Assembly: GCA_033961575.1 (NCBI GenBank)
Contig: CM066741.1
Coordinates: 1,927,715 to 1,991,714 of the forward strand
Length of the DNA stretch: 64,000 nucleotides
Source of the DNA: Aselliscus stoliczkanus
Taxonomy: Eukaryota > Chordata > Mammalia > Chiroptera > Hipposideridae
Direction: 5' to 3'
Positions 1 to 11,850 of this stretch are shown here, in pieces. The notes below the pieces were generated by a model. It saw nothing but the letters and a program-made list of their open reading frames with translations. It searched no databases and was not told where the DNA came from. The first letter of the stretch is position 1, and each line of letters opens with the position of its first letter. A program made the position numbers and the translations under genes.

Positions 1-551
1 CTCAGCTTCTATAATGAGGGCGCTGACTCACCGTCCAACAAGCCTCGAGTTCTGCAGCCAGCATTTCGATCGCCGGAACCGCCCCTAGTGGTGGTGGGAA
101 TCATGAGGACGTGAAACGGAGGGAGAAGGCAGGAGGCTGGGAGAGGGGTGCCAGGCCAGGCGGCCTGCCTCGCAGCTGCAGCCCGGCCAGCCCTGCGGCT
201 CGCGGCTGCTCGAAAAGGCGGGTCTTGGTTGTAATTGCCAAACTCCTTTGTAGCAGTGTATGTGAAAACCTGGCCAGTGACTGCTTGTTTTGGTAGAGGC
301 TGTTTCCAGCGCAGCCTTTCAACTTCGAACTCAGTGTCATTTTCACAGTAAGCGTAGATGTGGTTTGCCCAATCTATTTTTAAACAGCGTAGCTGGAAAA
401 TCGATGCCCTCTAGCGCATCACCATCATACCGTGCTGCCGGCGGTGCCCACAGAGTAGAGCCTGTCTTCTCGGCTCTCACCGACAGTTTCACAAACTCCA
501 CAGCTGCAGCAGCACGTGTGTGTAGGGTTCCTTTTAGAATATTTTCTTGGG

Positions 552-665
552 AAGTTTTAAGTCACTCAGGATACGAGTCATGTTGTTCTAATTATGAATT
601 TTCCTTAAAAGTTTTAAGTCACTCAGGATAGGAGTGCGTTGTCTCTCTAATTCTTTCCACAGAGC
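552..665. repeat. degenerate 57-bp tandem duplication
   Basis: The stretch AAGTTTTAAGTCACTCAGGA occurs at 552 and again exactly 57 bp later at 609. The following bases (about 30) are also recognisably similar. Two copies only; this looks like an old local duplication inside the intron. Confidence 0.7.
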
Positions 666-1149
666 CGCTTTTATAGGCAACAGTGACAGGCCAGCCTGCA
701 CGTGGCCCTGAGTGTGGGGCCAGGGCCTTGGCCCCGGTGTCAGCTGCCTCTCATTAGGAGCGTTATGTGGGCGAGAGCCTCACGTCTGCGAGCCCTGAGG
801 TCCTTGGCCAGATGAGGGGCTGGGTCAGTAGCCCACGTGTAGGGAGCTTCGTGGAGTGGCTGCGGCCCTGCTGGGCGCGGGGCTTGGAATGTTGTATTTC
901 ATTCTCGTGGTGGCCCCGTGGGTGAGGACAGGGGTCAGCACAGCGCAGCCTGTACAGCCTGCAGGCCACCTGGGGCTTCTGCCTTTATTTCTACTAAGGT
1001 TTCGTTGGAACAGTGATGCCCATTGGTTTATGTGCCACTGGTGGGGTGGTTGCTTTCATGCTCCTGTGGCCCTCGAAGCCTAAATAGTTACGATCTGGGC
1101 CTTTACAGGAAAAATCTGCCAACCCCTAATGTTGACCAAGAAGATAAAG

Positions 1150-1270
1150 AGATGGCTTGCGGACCCCCGAGTTAGAGTCTCCCTATTTTATAGACAAGGG
1201 AACTGGGCTCAGAGAAGTTGAAGGCACATGGCTATTCCTTAACCCCAGACACAGGGGCGCTGGAGGTCAC
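1150..1270 (-). repeat. MIR SINE fossil
   Basis: On the - strand this contains the MIR core landmark in which 'AACTTCTCTGAGCCCAGTTC' is followed by a 'cttgtctataaaatagggag'-like stretch. It is short and diverged. Confidence 0.5.
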
Positions 1271-1367
1271 GCTCCTATCATTTCACAAGACTTGCCTTCC
1301 TTCCATCGGTAGATGTTCCTGGGCCTTTTTCTGTTTAGTTTAACGGTGTTCTCTTTGCTGCATTCAG

Positions 1368-2935
1368 GAGGTTTCTCAACTCGACCGTTTGTGAGAAGTG
1401 TCCAGCGTCAGAGCTTGTCCTCCAGGTCCTCTGTCACCAGCCCCTTGGCCGCCACTGAAAGCTGCCTCCGCCCTTCGTGGTCCCTGTCCGCTAAACTGCA
1501 GCTGCGGTCCAGCTCGCCCTCCCACTTCTCAGGGGACTCCCCGATTCACAGCTCCGCCTCCACCTTGGAGAAGATCGGGGAGGCGGCGGACGACAAGGTC
1601 TCCATCTCTTGCTTTGGTAGCTTGAGGAACCTTTCCAGCAGTTTCCAGGAGCCAAGCGATAGTCACAGCTGTCGGGAGCACAGGGCTGTGGGCCGCGCCC
1701 CCCTGGCTGTCATGGAAAGCGTGTTCAAAGACGAGTCGGACGCCCGCAGATTGGGCGCCAGTGCTGTAGTGACACAGAGCAAAAGCCCAGCGCAAGGGGA
1801 CCGCTTGCCCCCCATCGCCGACCCGTTTGACAACAATAACCAGATCGCGTATGTGGATCAGAGCGACTCTGTGGACAGCTCTCCTGTCAAAGAGGTGAGA
1901 CCCCCCGGCCGCCCGGGCTCCCTCTCAAGCACACCCGAGAGCACAGCCCCGAGGCCCCCCGGCTCCAGACGCGCGTCTGAACCAGAAGGCAGCTCGCGGA
2001 AGGGCCGGTCTGTCTTGGCCAGCCAGGAATCATCTCTCTCAAGTCCGTCCCCTTCTCCTCCTGTTTCTGGAAACGTTTCTGTAAAACCACCCCGCGCCCG
2101 AAATAGAGCGGATTCTTCCAGGGCCGGAGGGCGGCACTGCTCGCCGGCCCCGGGCCGGCCCAGGAAGGAGTCCCCCTCCTCAGCCCTGGGCCCCGGGCCC
2201 TCCCCGTCACCCCAGAAGCCGAAGCCAGCTTCTTCCCTTGCGTCCACTGCTTCCTCCACAACTGCCAAAAAGGCCTCGGGCCCGGCCACCAGGGGCCCCT
2301 TCCCCCCCGGGAAGGGCAGGACTTCAGACCGGAGCTTGAGCCGAGAGGGCTCCAGACAAAGCCTGCTTTCGGACAGAGCCAGTGTCACGTCCGGCTCCAA
2401 GCCCAGCTCGCCGCGGGTGAGCCAGGCCAGGGCGGGGGAGGCGCGAGGGGACGGGAGGCACGTCCGGAGCTCCTCCATGGCCAGCCTGCGCTCCCCCAGC
2501 ACGAGCGTGAAGGCTGCTCTGAAGAGGGACAGCAAGTCGGATGAGAAGGGACTGTCCTTCTTCAAGTCGGCCTTGCGACAGAAGGAGACGCGGCGGTCCA
2601 CGGACCTGGGGAAGACAACCTTGCTCGCCAAGAAGGCCGGCGGGAGCTCCAGCAGGTCGGTCTGCAGGCATGCCGGGGAGGACACGGCCGAGAAAGGCCA
2701 CGAGCCGCCCGGTTGCCAGCAGCCAAAGGCAAGCGCTCTTACGAAAGAGCGGCTTGTCCCCAAGGACCCTGCTTCTGCCAGACACTCGCTGCTGTCCAGC
2801 CGCAAGGCCAAGGCCTCCCAGCTTGGCTCTGAGGCGCCCTCGTCTCCTGCTGCTGGGCCGCCCACCGAGAAACCCTCCAAAAAGCTACCTGCGAGCATGC
2901 CAGCCTCTGCACGGCCTTCTCAGAACCCTCAGTGA
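1368..2935 (+). CDS. USP31: Ubiquitin carboxyl-terminal hydrolase 31, last coding exon
   Basis: This is the 3'-terminal coding exon of USP31, a cysteine-protease deubiquitinase; the family member is reported to act on polyubiquitin and to influence NF-kB signalling. The exon enters in phase 1 and is open for about 521 codons to a TGA at 2933-2935. The catalytic Cys and His boxes are on exons left of the window, so only the C-terminal tail is seen. The tail begins GGFSTRPFVRSVQRQSLSSR and is very rich in Ser, Pro, Lys and Arg. It contains recognisable family blocks: STLEKIGEAADDKVSISCFG near 1550, DPFDNNNQIAYVDQSDSVDS near 1820, SSSMASLRSPSTS near 2470 and KGLSFFKSALRQKETRRS near 2545. It ends ARPSQNPQ, close to the human C-terminus as I remember it. 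Low complexity suggests an intrinsically disordered, phosphorylatable tail. I see no frameshift or stop. An apparent ATG at 1313 lies upstream of the acceptor and is not a start. Confidence 0.92.
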
Positions 2936-3047
2936 CACCTCGCACCCCCACTGTTCTATCTGTAAGGACGGTTATTTATTTAGAACCCCTCCCTCCCACC
3001 AAAGCCCTCTGCTTTGTTTGTTTTGTATTTTTGGGGTCATGTGCCTG

Positions 3048-3049
<2 letters not shown>

Positions 3050-3088
<39 letters not shown>

Positions 3089-3101
3089 ACGCGCGCGCGC
3101 A
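3050..3101. repeat. (GT)n microsatellite with (CG)n end, in the 3'UTR
   Basis: About 18 GT dinucleotides run into ACACGCGCGCGCGC. Alternating purine-pyrimidine sequence of this kind can adopt Z-DNA and is usually length-polymorphic. It lies about 115 bp after the USP31 stop codon. Confidence 0.95.
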
Positions 3102-6100
3102 GAATTCAATTGCAAATTGTTAAAAGCGTCGCCTTATTCTGCCATTGAACCAAATAACAGCCATAGGCAAAGCATCGATACCAAGCTAACTGGAAAAATT
3201 AGAGACGACACCCTGGACGGTCCCTTTAGCAACTGTACGTATTTCTTCCTAGAGAACTCTCATGGCTTTTGTTGGACACTGGGGTTTCTAAACCTGTGAG
3301 CCAGTTCAGCTGTCATTCGTATGCTCTGTAGAAGGATGAATTATTGGACTTGGGTTTCGTCTGAGCAGGATTTGTCCTCACTGCAGATTGTCACGTGGCA
3401 CCAGGAGTTCTAAAAACTGACACTAACAGTGAAACACACCGAGAGAAAACTTGCTTCCTGCACTTTGGCCCCTACGCCAGTCTTTGTAAAGGGCAATATT
3501 TTAACACTAATGTTTCTCAGGTATACACACTCAGCTAGTCTAGGATGGATGTGTATCAGTAACGGGATGAAAGGGGAAGGTGGCCTGTTGTGACTGTCGT
3601 TTCTCCTACTGCCACAGATGGAAGTTTTTAGAGGTGGAGCTGAAGTCTGCAAAGCTGTGTGTCCCAGAAGCTGTCTTGCCGCTTGGGGCGTGTCCCAAGA
3701 GATGGCAAATTGGATAGCCAGAAAGCCAGCTGCTAGTAGTGAAATGTTTTTTCCTTCTAAATTTGCTAACTAAGACCATTGGGATTTTGAGGCGTAGTAG
3801 ACCAGTTACCACCTTTGAAAGATTCGTGGGGAAAAAATGGATTGTCAGCTGGATGCGTGAATCTGTACTGTTTTCCTTCCCTGGCGTTGCTTTCTTCTAT
3901 GTTAGAAGTTGAAGCTCCCCGCCCCTCCCCCCCCCCACCTCCGTGTGCATCCCACGTTTCCTCGTCTTGTAACTGGAGGGGAAAGAAGTCAGCCGCCTGA
4001 TGCCAAAAGTCAGTCATGGTGGAAATGATGTGCAACCAAGTGTCACACGCACATTTCCCGTCCTGCCTGTCGGGCTCAGTTATGACTGCTTTTCAGGAAC
4101 TCATTGATTTCTTCTCTGGGCTCGAGACCCAACCAACAGGACGAGCTGGTTCCACCCGGCACTGTCCGTGCACATTACATTTCTCGTTTAGAAAACACTG
4201 GGCGCCTCACAACCATCTCCCAGATAAGCCAGATCCATAGTTTTTCAAGCTTGTTGGAGGTATCCTGACAATTTTTAGCTTTTCCCCCCTTTTTCTGTTT
4301 TTTTTTTAAATGTCAAGAGTCATGGTTCTGATTCTCTTTGAATAGCATTTGTCACTTTGCCATGAAATATAGGATGCTAAGTTTATATGCTTTTAAATAT
4401 TAACTTTTTCGTTTTTGTTTTGAATCGTAGACTCTTCAAGTTTTTCCGAACTCTTAGTGTCCAGACCCATTTATAACCCCCCTTCTCGGTGTGGCTGTGA
4501 GAGTGGTAACTAGACCACATACCCATGCATAGCTGGGGATTCTGCACTGCCTTTTTTATTTTTATTTTTTTTCCACGAATACCTCTTGGGAAATGTTCCC
4601 AGTAGGTTACTTATCTTAATTTTGCTGCTAATTTGAGCATTAGCAGGTAACTTGCAAGTCTGGAGGCCACTTGTGTTGAGGGTAGCTGGAACCTTAGGCC
4701 CTCACGATGCTTCAGACTTCCCTGCTCAGCCTTGTGCACGTTACCAGACTGCTCCGCAAAATTCGTTGACCTTGAGCCCGCGGCCCTACGCACTCGGCCC
4801 TGCCTTGGTTTCACGGTGCAGGTGTCGGGTTCCCCAAAGCAGTGCCGCTCTGCCGTGGTGACTGCCGGTGCTCGGCTGCCTGCACCGGGGGTGACTTCCC
4901 GACGGCACATCGACAGCCCGCCCAGAGTTTGGCCGCCTCTGCTGTTTCCATATCACTTTTCTTTCCTGGAACAGATGCCACAGATGTGGGGTCGCCAATA
5001 TCAGGAATTCAGTGTTTGTCTAATTGGAACCTGTCGTCTTTCTTTCATAGGCAGATCTCATTTGAAATCTGTCTGCAGCTCTGCGAAGTCTTACAATTAT
5101 AGTTTGATTACACAAACGGTTTTGATAACACTTCCTGTTGGGGGGCTGTAACCAGTTAAGCGTTACTAGAAACTAGTTTAATTTTCACAGTGCTAAATAT
5201 TTTTATCCTTGACTGCTCCAGGAATGGATTTTCTATTTTGTCTAGTGTCAAAAAAAAAAAAAATAACAACTACAGACTCCTTTAATTTTCCATGGGATCT
5301 AGAAATAAAATTTCAGTATCTATAAACTATGTCTATGGAGTTTAGTCCTTGTTTCAGATTTACATGGAGAAAAATCAGCATGTAGTATGGCATTGTCTAG
5401 GCATCTTGAACCTATTATATTTCTGTGCTTGGTAAACTGTGAAAATGTTTCTGCTTTTACTAGGTACAGCATGTAAACCACAGAAAAGAACATTTTGCCC
5501 CAAAGTCTGGAGGTGCTCTCAGATGTAAAATATGGGAAATTGTTACTTGGGTCAGTTCAGTCCTTTGATGGGTTAGCGACTGGGTGTTTGTTTCAGGTTT
5601 GACCTTCCCCGTGATGTTTGGCACAGTGGGGCGTACATGTGTTTGGGGCTTAAAAGGATGGCAGGCCTGGGCTCTGGCTGACGACCAGATGGGCCTGATT
5701 GGAGCAGTCATTTTCCCGGTAGGCACAAAATAATCACCAACCGTCGTGTTGGATCTGTAATGTTTGTCTGCTTTTTAAAAATGTTTATTCTTGATTTCTT
5801 TCCCGGTAAACGTCAGTGCACTGAGGCCGTATCGTTCCTAAAATGGCCCTACCCCTTGCCTTGTCGTCCCTCATGTGATGTGGAAGCACAAAAAGACTGT
5901 TAAGGTCATGTCGTCTCAAGGACTCCCCCCTCCCCCCCGTGTATTTTGTCACCCTAAAAGCGGCCTGAGAGTGGGTGACACAGCACTGGACCAGCGGCCA
6001 TGGTGTGGTGACTTACAGCGTTACCTGTGAGCTGCCCTCGGCTCCCGTCACCGTTCTCTCGTCATCCAGTTGTTCATTCTGCAAACGTCCATGGAGGGCA

Positions 6101-9100
6101 AGCCCACAGCTTCAGGAATGCGCGTAGCTGAGGGGCCCTGGGAGCACAGCCGCCGGTGTCCTAAAAGGAGGGACAGTCCTCCCAAATAGAGAGCCAGTGG
6201 ACTCTGGTGACCCCCCGAAAGCTCCCCACTCCCACCCCCAGCAAGGCTGTCCCGTTCCGGAACCAAAAGTGCCCTTGTCCATCTCTGCAGACATTTTACG
6301 CTCACGTCCACTCTCACGCAGTTGTCTCGACTACGTAGGGCTAGGAAATCCATGACAAAGTCACTTTTCATTAGAATTTGGCCACCCACGTTTTTATATC
6401 TTAGGTGATTTTTAGTTGGGTGGAGAGAAAACGTGTCATCCCTCTAAAGTATCTGGAGAAAAATCGGAGCAGTCTGTGAAGGTCAGTGGTGGCCGCCTGT
6501 GGGGACACGGAGCAGAGAAGATCTGTGAACAACGTTCGTTTATTTTCAATAAACATGGTTTGGAAAGTAGACGGACGCCTGACGCCACACTTCATTCTGA
6601 CACATCACCAGACAGCTGATGTTCTTGTTTTCGCTGGAGGTTATTATAATCATTGGATGTCAAGGTCATGAGTGTTTCTGGGTTGGGGTTGTGAGATAAT
6701 ACGCAAATCATAAGCACAGTTTCAATAAAACATTCTGGGGTGCGGGCTGGACTATGTATTGTGTGGAATCGAAAAGAGGAAAACTTGCTGACTAACCCGT
6801 GCCTGAGTCCCAGCCATAAACACAAGGAGTAGCTGTCGCTGTGCAAGTGTCTGTGTTAATTCCACGCAGGGGACGTGATTGCAAGCCTGATGCACACTTC
6901 GGGGGGAAGCCCTGTGCTGTTCTTGGTTGGCGTCTCACACTGCCTTTCTGGTCGACTCCCGAAGCGCGCGTGTGGCAGCTGCCTTTGAGCCTGACCAGCC
7001 GTTTCCCCACGCCACGAAACGAGTCTGCATGGCCCCCACCTCACCCAGAAAGCATGGCGCACACTTCCTATGCAAGCAACTAATAAAACCTTTCAACTGC
7101 ACTAAATGGAAGGGTTTTTTTTAATTTTTAAAAGGCAACTCAGATTACGGAGCTCTATTTTCAAATTTGTCGTTTCTTAAATGTGGCTTCATCGTCCGTA
7201 TAGACGAGCGTGAGTGTGACTTCTTGCTTTGCTCGGCACTCGTTTCTCCTGGCCGGTTCTGCTTGTGGATGGGACTGTCAGCAGGAGTGGAACTGGCTGT
7301 GCACACAGGTTTGTCTACTGTATCGAGCCTGAAGACTTCCCTAAAGGTTTTGTTCTAAAATCAACCTGCCATTTTCTAGAGATTGTAACTTTTTATATCT
7401 CGTAGGGCTCTATCGTGGTCACAGGGAGAGAATGTGGCAGCACATTAACCATTTTTAACCCACTTTGGTGGACATTTAGCTGTTCTGGAAAGCTTTGCGA
7501 CGCCCCAACCCCTGGTCACATGAAAACGAAGCTCGTGGGGTGTATGGTTGCCTCACAGAGGGGCCTGGGTTCTAGATCCACCTCCCATTCGTTTTAATCT
7601 GGTGTTTTCCAATTTGGGAGAGAAGGGGGTCCCACGGTGGAGTGGACCTGGGAGGCTTTTTCAGATCTCACACGGACCGTCCCCAAGATTCTGTGACTTC
7701 TCCTCCGAATGACGCGTCACAGGCTCTGATAGGCAGTGTTCGTGAGAATGGCCTGGGGCCCTCCCGCTCGCAAGCGTTTGCTCTGATCCACACGGGTGAG
7801 TCCCGGGAGAGCCCACGCATGTTAAAGCTCCCACGTGTTTCTGATGCTGACTTGAGGCACTGGGATGGAACTGGGGCGAGACTCACCGTGTGTGACGGAC
7901 TCGGGGGCCCCTCAGATTCCTCCTTCCTGGAGGGGAAAGGAGAAAAGATGGGGAGGGACTGCCAGCCTTCTGTTTGAAGTAAGGGGTCTGTGTGATTCCA
8001 GGCCCAGCTCGGGAGCTCGGAGCATCGTGGGTGGCCCGGCAGCCCAGTTTGCTGAGCCAGGCAGTGTCCCCATGGCGTGTGCGTCCTTCCCGGAGCCTGT
8101 CCCCTGGGTCCCACAGCAGGGCCAGCCTCTTGGCTGGCAGGGAAGTCGCTCTGAGTTAGGAAATGCTGCCGTGACGCCTTAGTGGCCCAGGGGACCCTGT
8201 CTCTGCTTTGGACAGTGTGATGGTGTCTTTGCAGTAGTTCCAACGGCAGAGCCTGGGCTGCTGCCAGATTTCCTACTTATCCAGAATGTAGTTTCCGGAA
8301 ATTATTTTTAAGTTAAAAAACGAATGTGAAGCATTTTATTTGGAATCTTTTTTTTTTTTTTTTGTAAACCTCATTGGTAGTTTTTCATGTAATTTTTAAA
8401 AAATCAAATAACATTCATCCACACACGTGGCTGTTACTGATGAGGGCAAGTAGGATTTAGTTTTAATCTGTGGTGAGCTGAACGCACGACACCGCCCTCA
8501 AAGTAAGCTGCGTGCGTCTCAGGTGGTTTCTTCCTTATGAGCATTATGCTGCCTACAAAAAAAGAAAGGAGAAACACAACTTCCCTAGTGTTTTCAGCAC
8601 TCCAAGGCATAAAGATAGAAGGAAAAATCCAAGCTGGAAGCGTCCGTTTAGAAGGGCAGTGAGACCTGTGGCACTGGAGGAAATGCGACATGAAGTTCCC
8701 CAGGTGCTATCCCCCATGGTGAGGGGTCAAGACGCCAGGTGGGAAGGCAGGTAGGGCATTTGCAAGGCTGGCGCGCTCTGGGGGGGGGGGCCTTCAGGCT
8801 GGCACTGACGTTCTCTGCAGGGAAGCTCACCAACTGTGCCTCTCCCCACTGGTTAAAAGGGAATTCAAGCCCCATTGCAGAAACAGCCTCTCCACGGGAT
8901 GCTGCAGTTTTTACACTGGGGTTTCTATGCCTGTTCGCAGCTGCACGTCATATCGCTGTACACAGAATGCCTTGGTATTGTTCACACACCATCCGTAGTG
9001 ATTCCTGTCTAATTTTCTTCTGCGGCTGTGCAGTTAGTGATATGTCATTCCTTGAGGCTGGGAGAAAAGCGTGTCATCCCATTTTAAATTATTTTAGGAC

Positions 9101-9283
9101 ACATGCATGAGATGCGCCGCGGACCTCTGTTACGTATTTGTATGTTTTATTATTCAAGGTTGTATGCACTTTTAAGAAGCAGAATTTATATTTTTTATGT
9201 TTACAACGTTTTTTTTCTGGAACAGCAGTTGATTATGTAGCCTACAGTTGGAATTCAGAGAAAAGTGGAAAATGTAACAATAC

Positions 9284-9289
9284 AATAAA
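9284..9289 (+). terminator. Candidate distal polyadenylation signal
   Basis: Canonical AATAAA in an AT-rich context, followed about 55-75 bp downstream by a GT-rich stretch (TGTGTATTTTTAGTGTGG). It is the last good candidate before the interspersed repeats begin, so it is the best guess for the distal USP31 mRNA end. AATAAA at 7082 is a competing proximal site. Confidence 0.35.
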
Positions 9290-9689
9290 TTTATTACGTG
9301 ACGCCCTCTTCAAGCCATATTCCTCTTTCTCCCCCTTGCCAACCTGTGTATTTTTAGTGTGGACTCACCTTGGAAATGAAGTAGGTGTTTGCACTACACC
9401 AGTGTACACAAGATGCCTTCAAACCATAGTGCGAAATGAAAAAAGCCACAGAGGGATGCATATGGGCACCATGTCAATTTTTAAAACAAAAAAAATCACA
9501 CCGATGCTTGTTTCATTTTCACAATCAAGGATTGCTATTCTCGCTTTCTCCACGAGGCGCTTGTCCTGGACTCCCATTCGGATTCGATTCCAGCGGAGTG
9601 TCAGCATTTCACGTTGCTGCCCTGCTCTCCCACATTTCCGTGACGCGCGGCAATTGTGTCAAAGGTACCATTCTTCCCGGGATAGCTCT

Positions 9690-10110
9690 GGCCCCGGATA
9701 GCTTTATTATTATTATTCTTTCAGATGTACAAAACAATGTAATAGTTAGGCATTTACACCCCTCACAAAGTGCTAGCCCCCGTCTACTACCCCTCTGACG
9801 TCGTATAGAGCTGTTGCAGTCCCACTGACTATTCCCTATGCCGTACTTCACGTCCTGTGACTATATAGATATATATAAAATTATAGTTCACACTCAGTGT
9901 TACTCAGCTTCAGGTGTACACTGCAGTGGTCAGGCATCCACACCATCCATGAAGGGGTCTCCCTAATGAGACAAGTGCCCATCTGACACCCTACAAAATC
10001 GGCGATAGCTTCGTTTTTAACCATCCTTTTCTGATAAGCCCCGCCGCTGTCCTGACCACAGGACGCCCCGTTGAGGGTGTCCTACCACCTGTGGCCACAC
10101 GGGGACACTA
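9690..10110 (-). repeat. L1 3'UTR fossil, antisense
   Basis: T-rich start followed by TTCAGATGTACAAAACA..., a 'cacccctcacaaagtg' block and a 'gactattccctatgc' block. These are landmarks of mammalian L1 3'UTR sequence read on the opposite strand. A second 'cttcaggtgtacac' block at about 9909 suggests two overlapping fragments. A related piece lies at 46.65 kb. Confidence 0.6.
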
Positions 10111-11329
10111 GAGATTGCCATTATCCAAACGGTCTTATGCTAAGTGGGGCGGGCCTGTGCTTAGACCCTGGAAATGCTTGGCATGCGCCGAGGGGTGCTT
10201 GTCAGTGAGCAGGGGTTCCACTTCAGTGCCTCTGCCACCGCTTTGCCTCGAAGCTGTGAAGTCAGGTCACAGAACAGCGTTCGGCTTACGGTTGGGGCAG
10301 GGAGGCTGTTCTTACCCCAGGACAAGTGCCCTTCAACACGCGCTGTAAAGCCCAGGGTTAACCTCTCTGGTTTTAAACGGGAAGATCGTGTTTTGGGTTC
10401 TGTTAAAGAGCTTCACCGTGTCGTACATGGATTAGTCACCAGGCTTCCTTACGCCCGAGAGTGTGCACGTGTCGTAAAATACACAGACTTAATAGCTCTG
10501 CGAATATTTGAGGGCCATTCTGCCTCCTGAGACTTTGGAGGGTTGTTTTCAAGTATCTGAACGAGCAGCGCCTCTCTGCACACCTACGTTTCTGTCCTGG
10601 CGAGAGCAAAGGCGCGGGCCCCGTACTCCCGCGCCAGGGCGTGGTCCTAGGCCACAGTGTCACAGGACATGTCTGGGGGCCGGTCCCCGCCCAGTGTCCC
10701 CTTTCTCCCAGGCCAGCTCCTGAGTTCTCCCGGGGAGATGGTTCCGCTTCCCTTCCTGCTCTGAGCCTCGCGTAGGGTCCCATCTCTGGGTGGGTCGGGT
10801 CTACCTCATGTGGAGCCCTCTGGAATTCAGGCTGGAATTGGTCTGGCCTCAGTCAGGTTTCTCACCCCCGACAACACTTTCCACGCACAGAGAGAGGGCA
10901 AGGGCTGGCTTCTCCCAGCGGGACACAGGTTTGCATTATGCCGTTCAGCCCAGAGGCCTGGCACCCCATTTCTTGGAGGGTTCAGGGACATGACATCAAT
11001 TCGACTTGCTGTTTGGTTTACGACACCTCAGTTTTTCCTAAAGAAAGGGAGGAGGTAAAGTGAGGGAGACAGTGTCGTCTGTACCAGGCTCCCTGCCTCC
11101 TAGGCAGCCTCGCCCGCAGTGCACAGATGTGTTCCTGAGACAGGACAGGGTGTCAGACTGTCATTCCTTCTGGGTGGGGGGAGGTGCCCTTGACTCTCTG
11201 CCCAGAGTTAAAGTCCAAGCCCTCTGCTTAGCAGAGTGGGCCCAAATGCTGGGGGTACCCCCGTACCCTGAGGAGCTGCCAAGTTGGTTGATAATTAACG
11301 TTCGTGCCATTTACTCATTGCTCTGTGCT
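10111..11329. other. Intergenic, nothing assigned
   Basis: GC-rich unique-looking sequence without a convincing coding frame or repeat landmark that I could name. Confidence 0.5.
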
Positions 11330-11537
11330 CAAGGCATCGCCAGTTCCGGCCCCTTCTCCCTGTGCTTGCCTGGAAGGCCTGTCTCTGACGTGCCTCCATG
11401 TCCTTCTGTCTTCACTGAACTGCCACCGGCTCAGCGGGGCCTTCCCTGATCCGCCTTTTTAAACTTTTACACTCTGTCCCTCCTCCCTACTTTACTCGCT
11501 CCTTATCATTTATCGCCATAGCGTGTGTGCCTATAAT
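11330..11537 (+). repeat. L2 LINE fossil
   Basis: Diverged match to the L2 3' region: a pyrimidine-rich segment with 'gaaggcctgtctctgacgtg'-type sequence, then 'cttccctgatccgcc' and 'actttactcgctccttatca'. Confidence 0.5.
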
Positions 11538-11850
11538 ACAGTCATCCCTTGGGACCAGGGGGCACAGGGCCCGGGAGCCCCGTGGGTTCCAGCATCCACA
11601 CTCAGCATGGCACACTGTGTGCACGTAACCTACACACACCCTCAGGTACTACAACACCTAACACCCTCGGTGCTGTGTACATAGTCGTTACCCTGTGCTG
11701 TTGAGGGAACCTTGAGGAGACAGACAGTCTGTCAGACAGACTGTCACAGGCCTGACTGGCTACATAGTACAGGCCCGTGAGAGCGGACCTTTGTTTCAAG
11801 TACTTTCCATCCGCGGTTGGTTGAGCCCGCGGATCCAGAGGTCAGGCGCT
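11538..11850. mobile_element. Tigger/MER2-type DNA transposon fossil
   Basis: Left end 'acagtcatcccttgggacca' and right end 'ccgcggttggttgagcccgc' are the diverged inverted-terminal landmarks of the non-autonomous Tigger (MER2-like) group, and the length of about 310 bp is right for it. A perfect 11-bp-arm palindrome sits inside at 11723-11745. Confidence 0.6.

Larger units (their letters stand above)
1..1367 (+). other. USP31: USP31 last intron (3' part)
   Basis: Non-coding sequence upstream of the last USP31 exon. The 3' splice site is a T-rich tract (about 1325-1360) followed by CATTCAG ending at 1367. The intron is phase 1: the first two exon bases (GA) complete a Gly codon begun in the preceding exon, which lies left of the window. 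The stretch contains a degenerate 57-bp duplication and a weak MIR fossil, and I see no exon in it. Confidence 0.75.
2936..9300 (+). other. USP31: Probable USP31 3'UTR (end uncertain)
   Basis: After the stop codon, about 6.4 kb contain no long credible coding frame and essentially no recognisable interspersed repeats, whereas repeats become dense from about 9.7 kb onward. The human USP31 transcript has a multi-kilobase 3'UTR as I recall, which fits. Candidate AATAAA hexamers are at 5304, 6548, 6724, 7082 and 9284. The last is followed by a GT-rich stretch at about 9340-9362. Which site is used cannot be decided from sequence alone. Confidence 0.5.

Noticed and set aside
1..88. Open frame at the left edge followed by a GTGGTG donor in the right phase, possibly the previous USP31 exon
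   Set aside because: From memory, USP31 reads ...SEDDGGFSTRP across this junction, and the sequence here does not encode that; the donor is also weak.
1529..1795. 88-codon antisense frame
   Set aside because: Shadow of the USP31 exon.
1858..2898. 346-codon open frame antisense to the USP31 last exon
   Set aside because: It is a mirror of a GC-rich, stop-poor exon; no family resemblance and its Ser/Leu-rich content follows from the sense codons.
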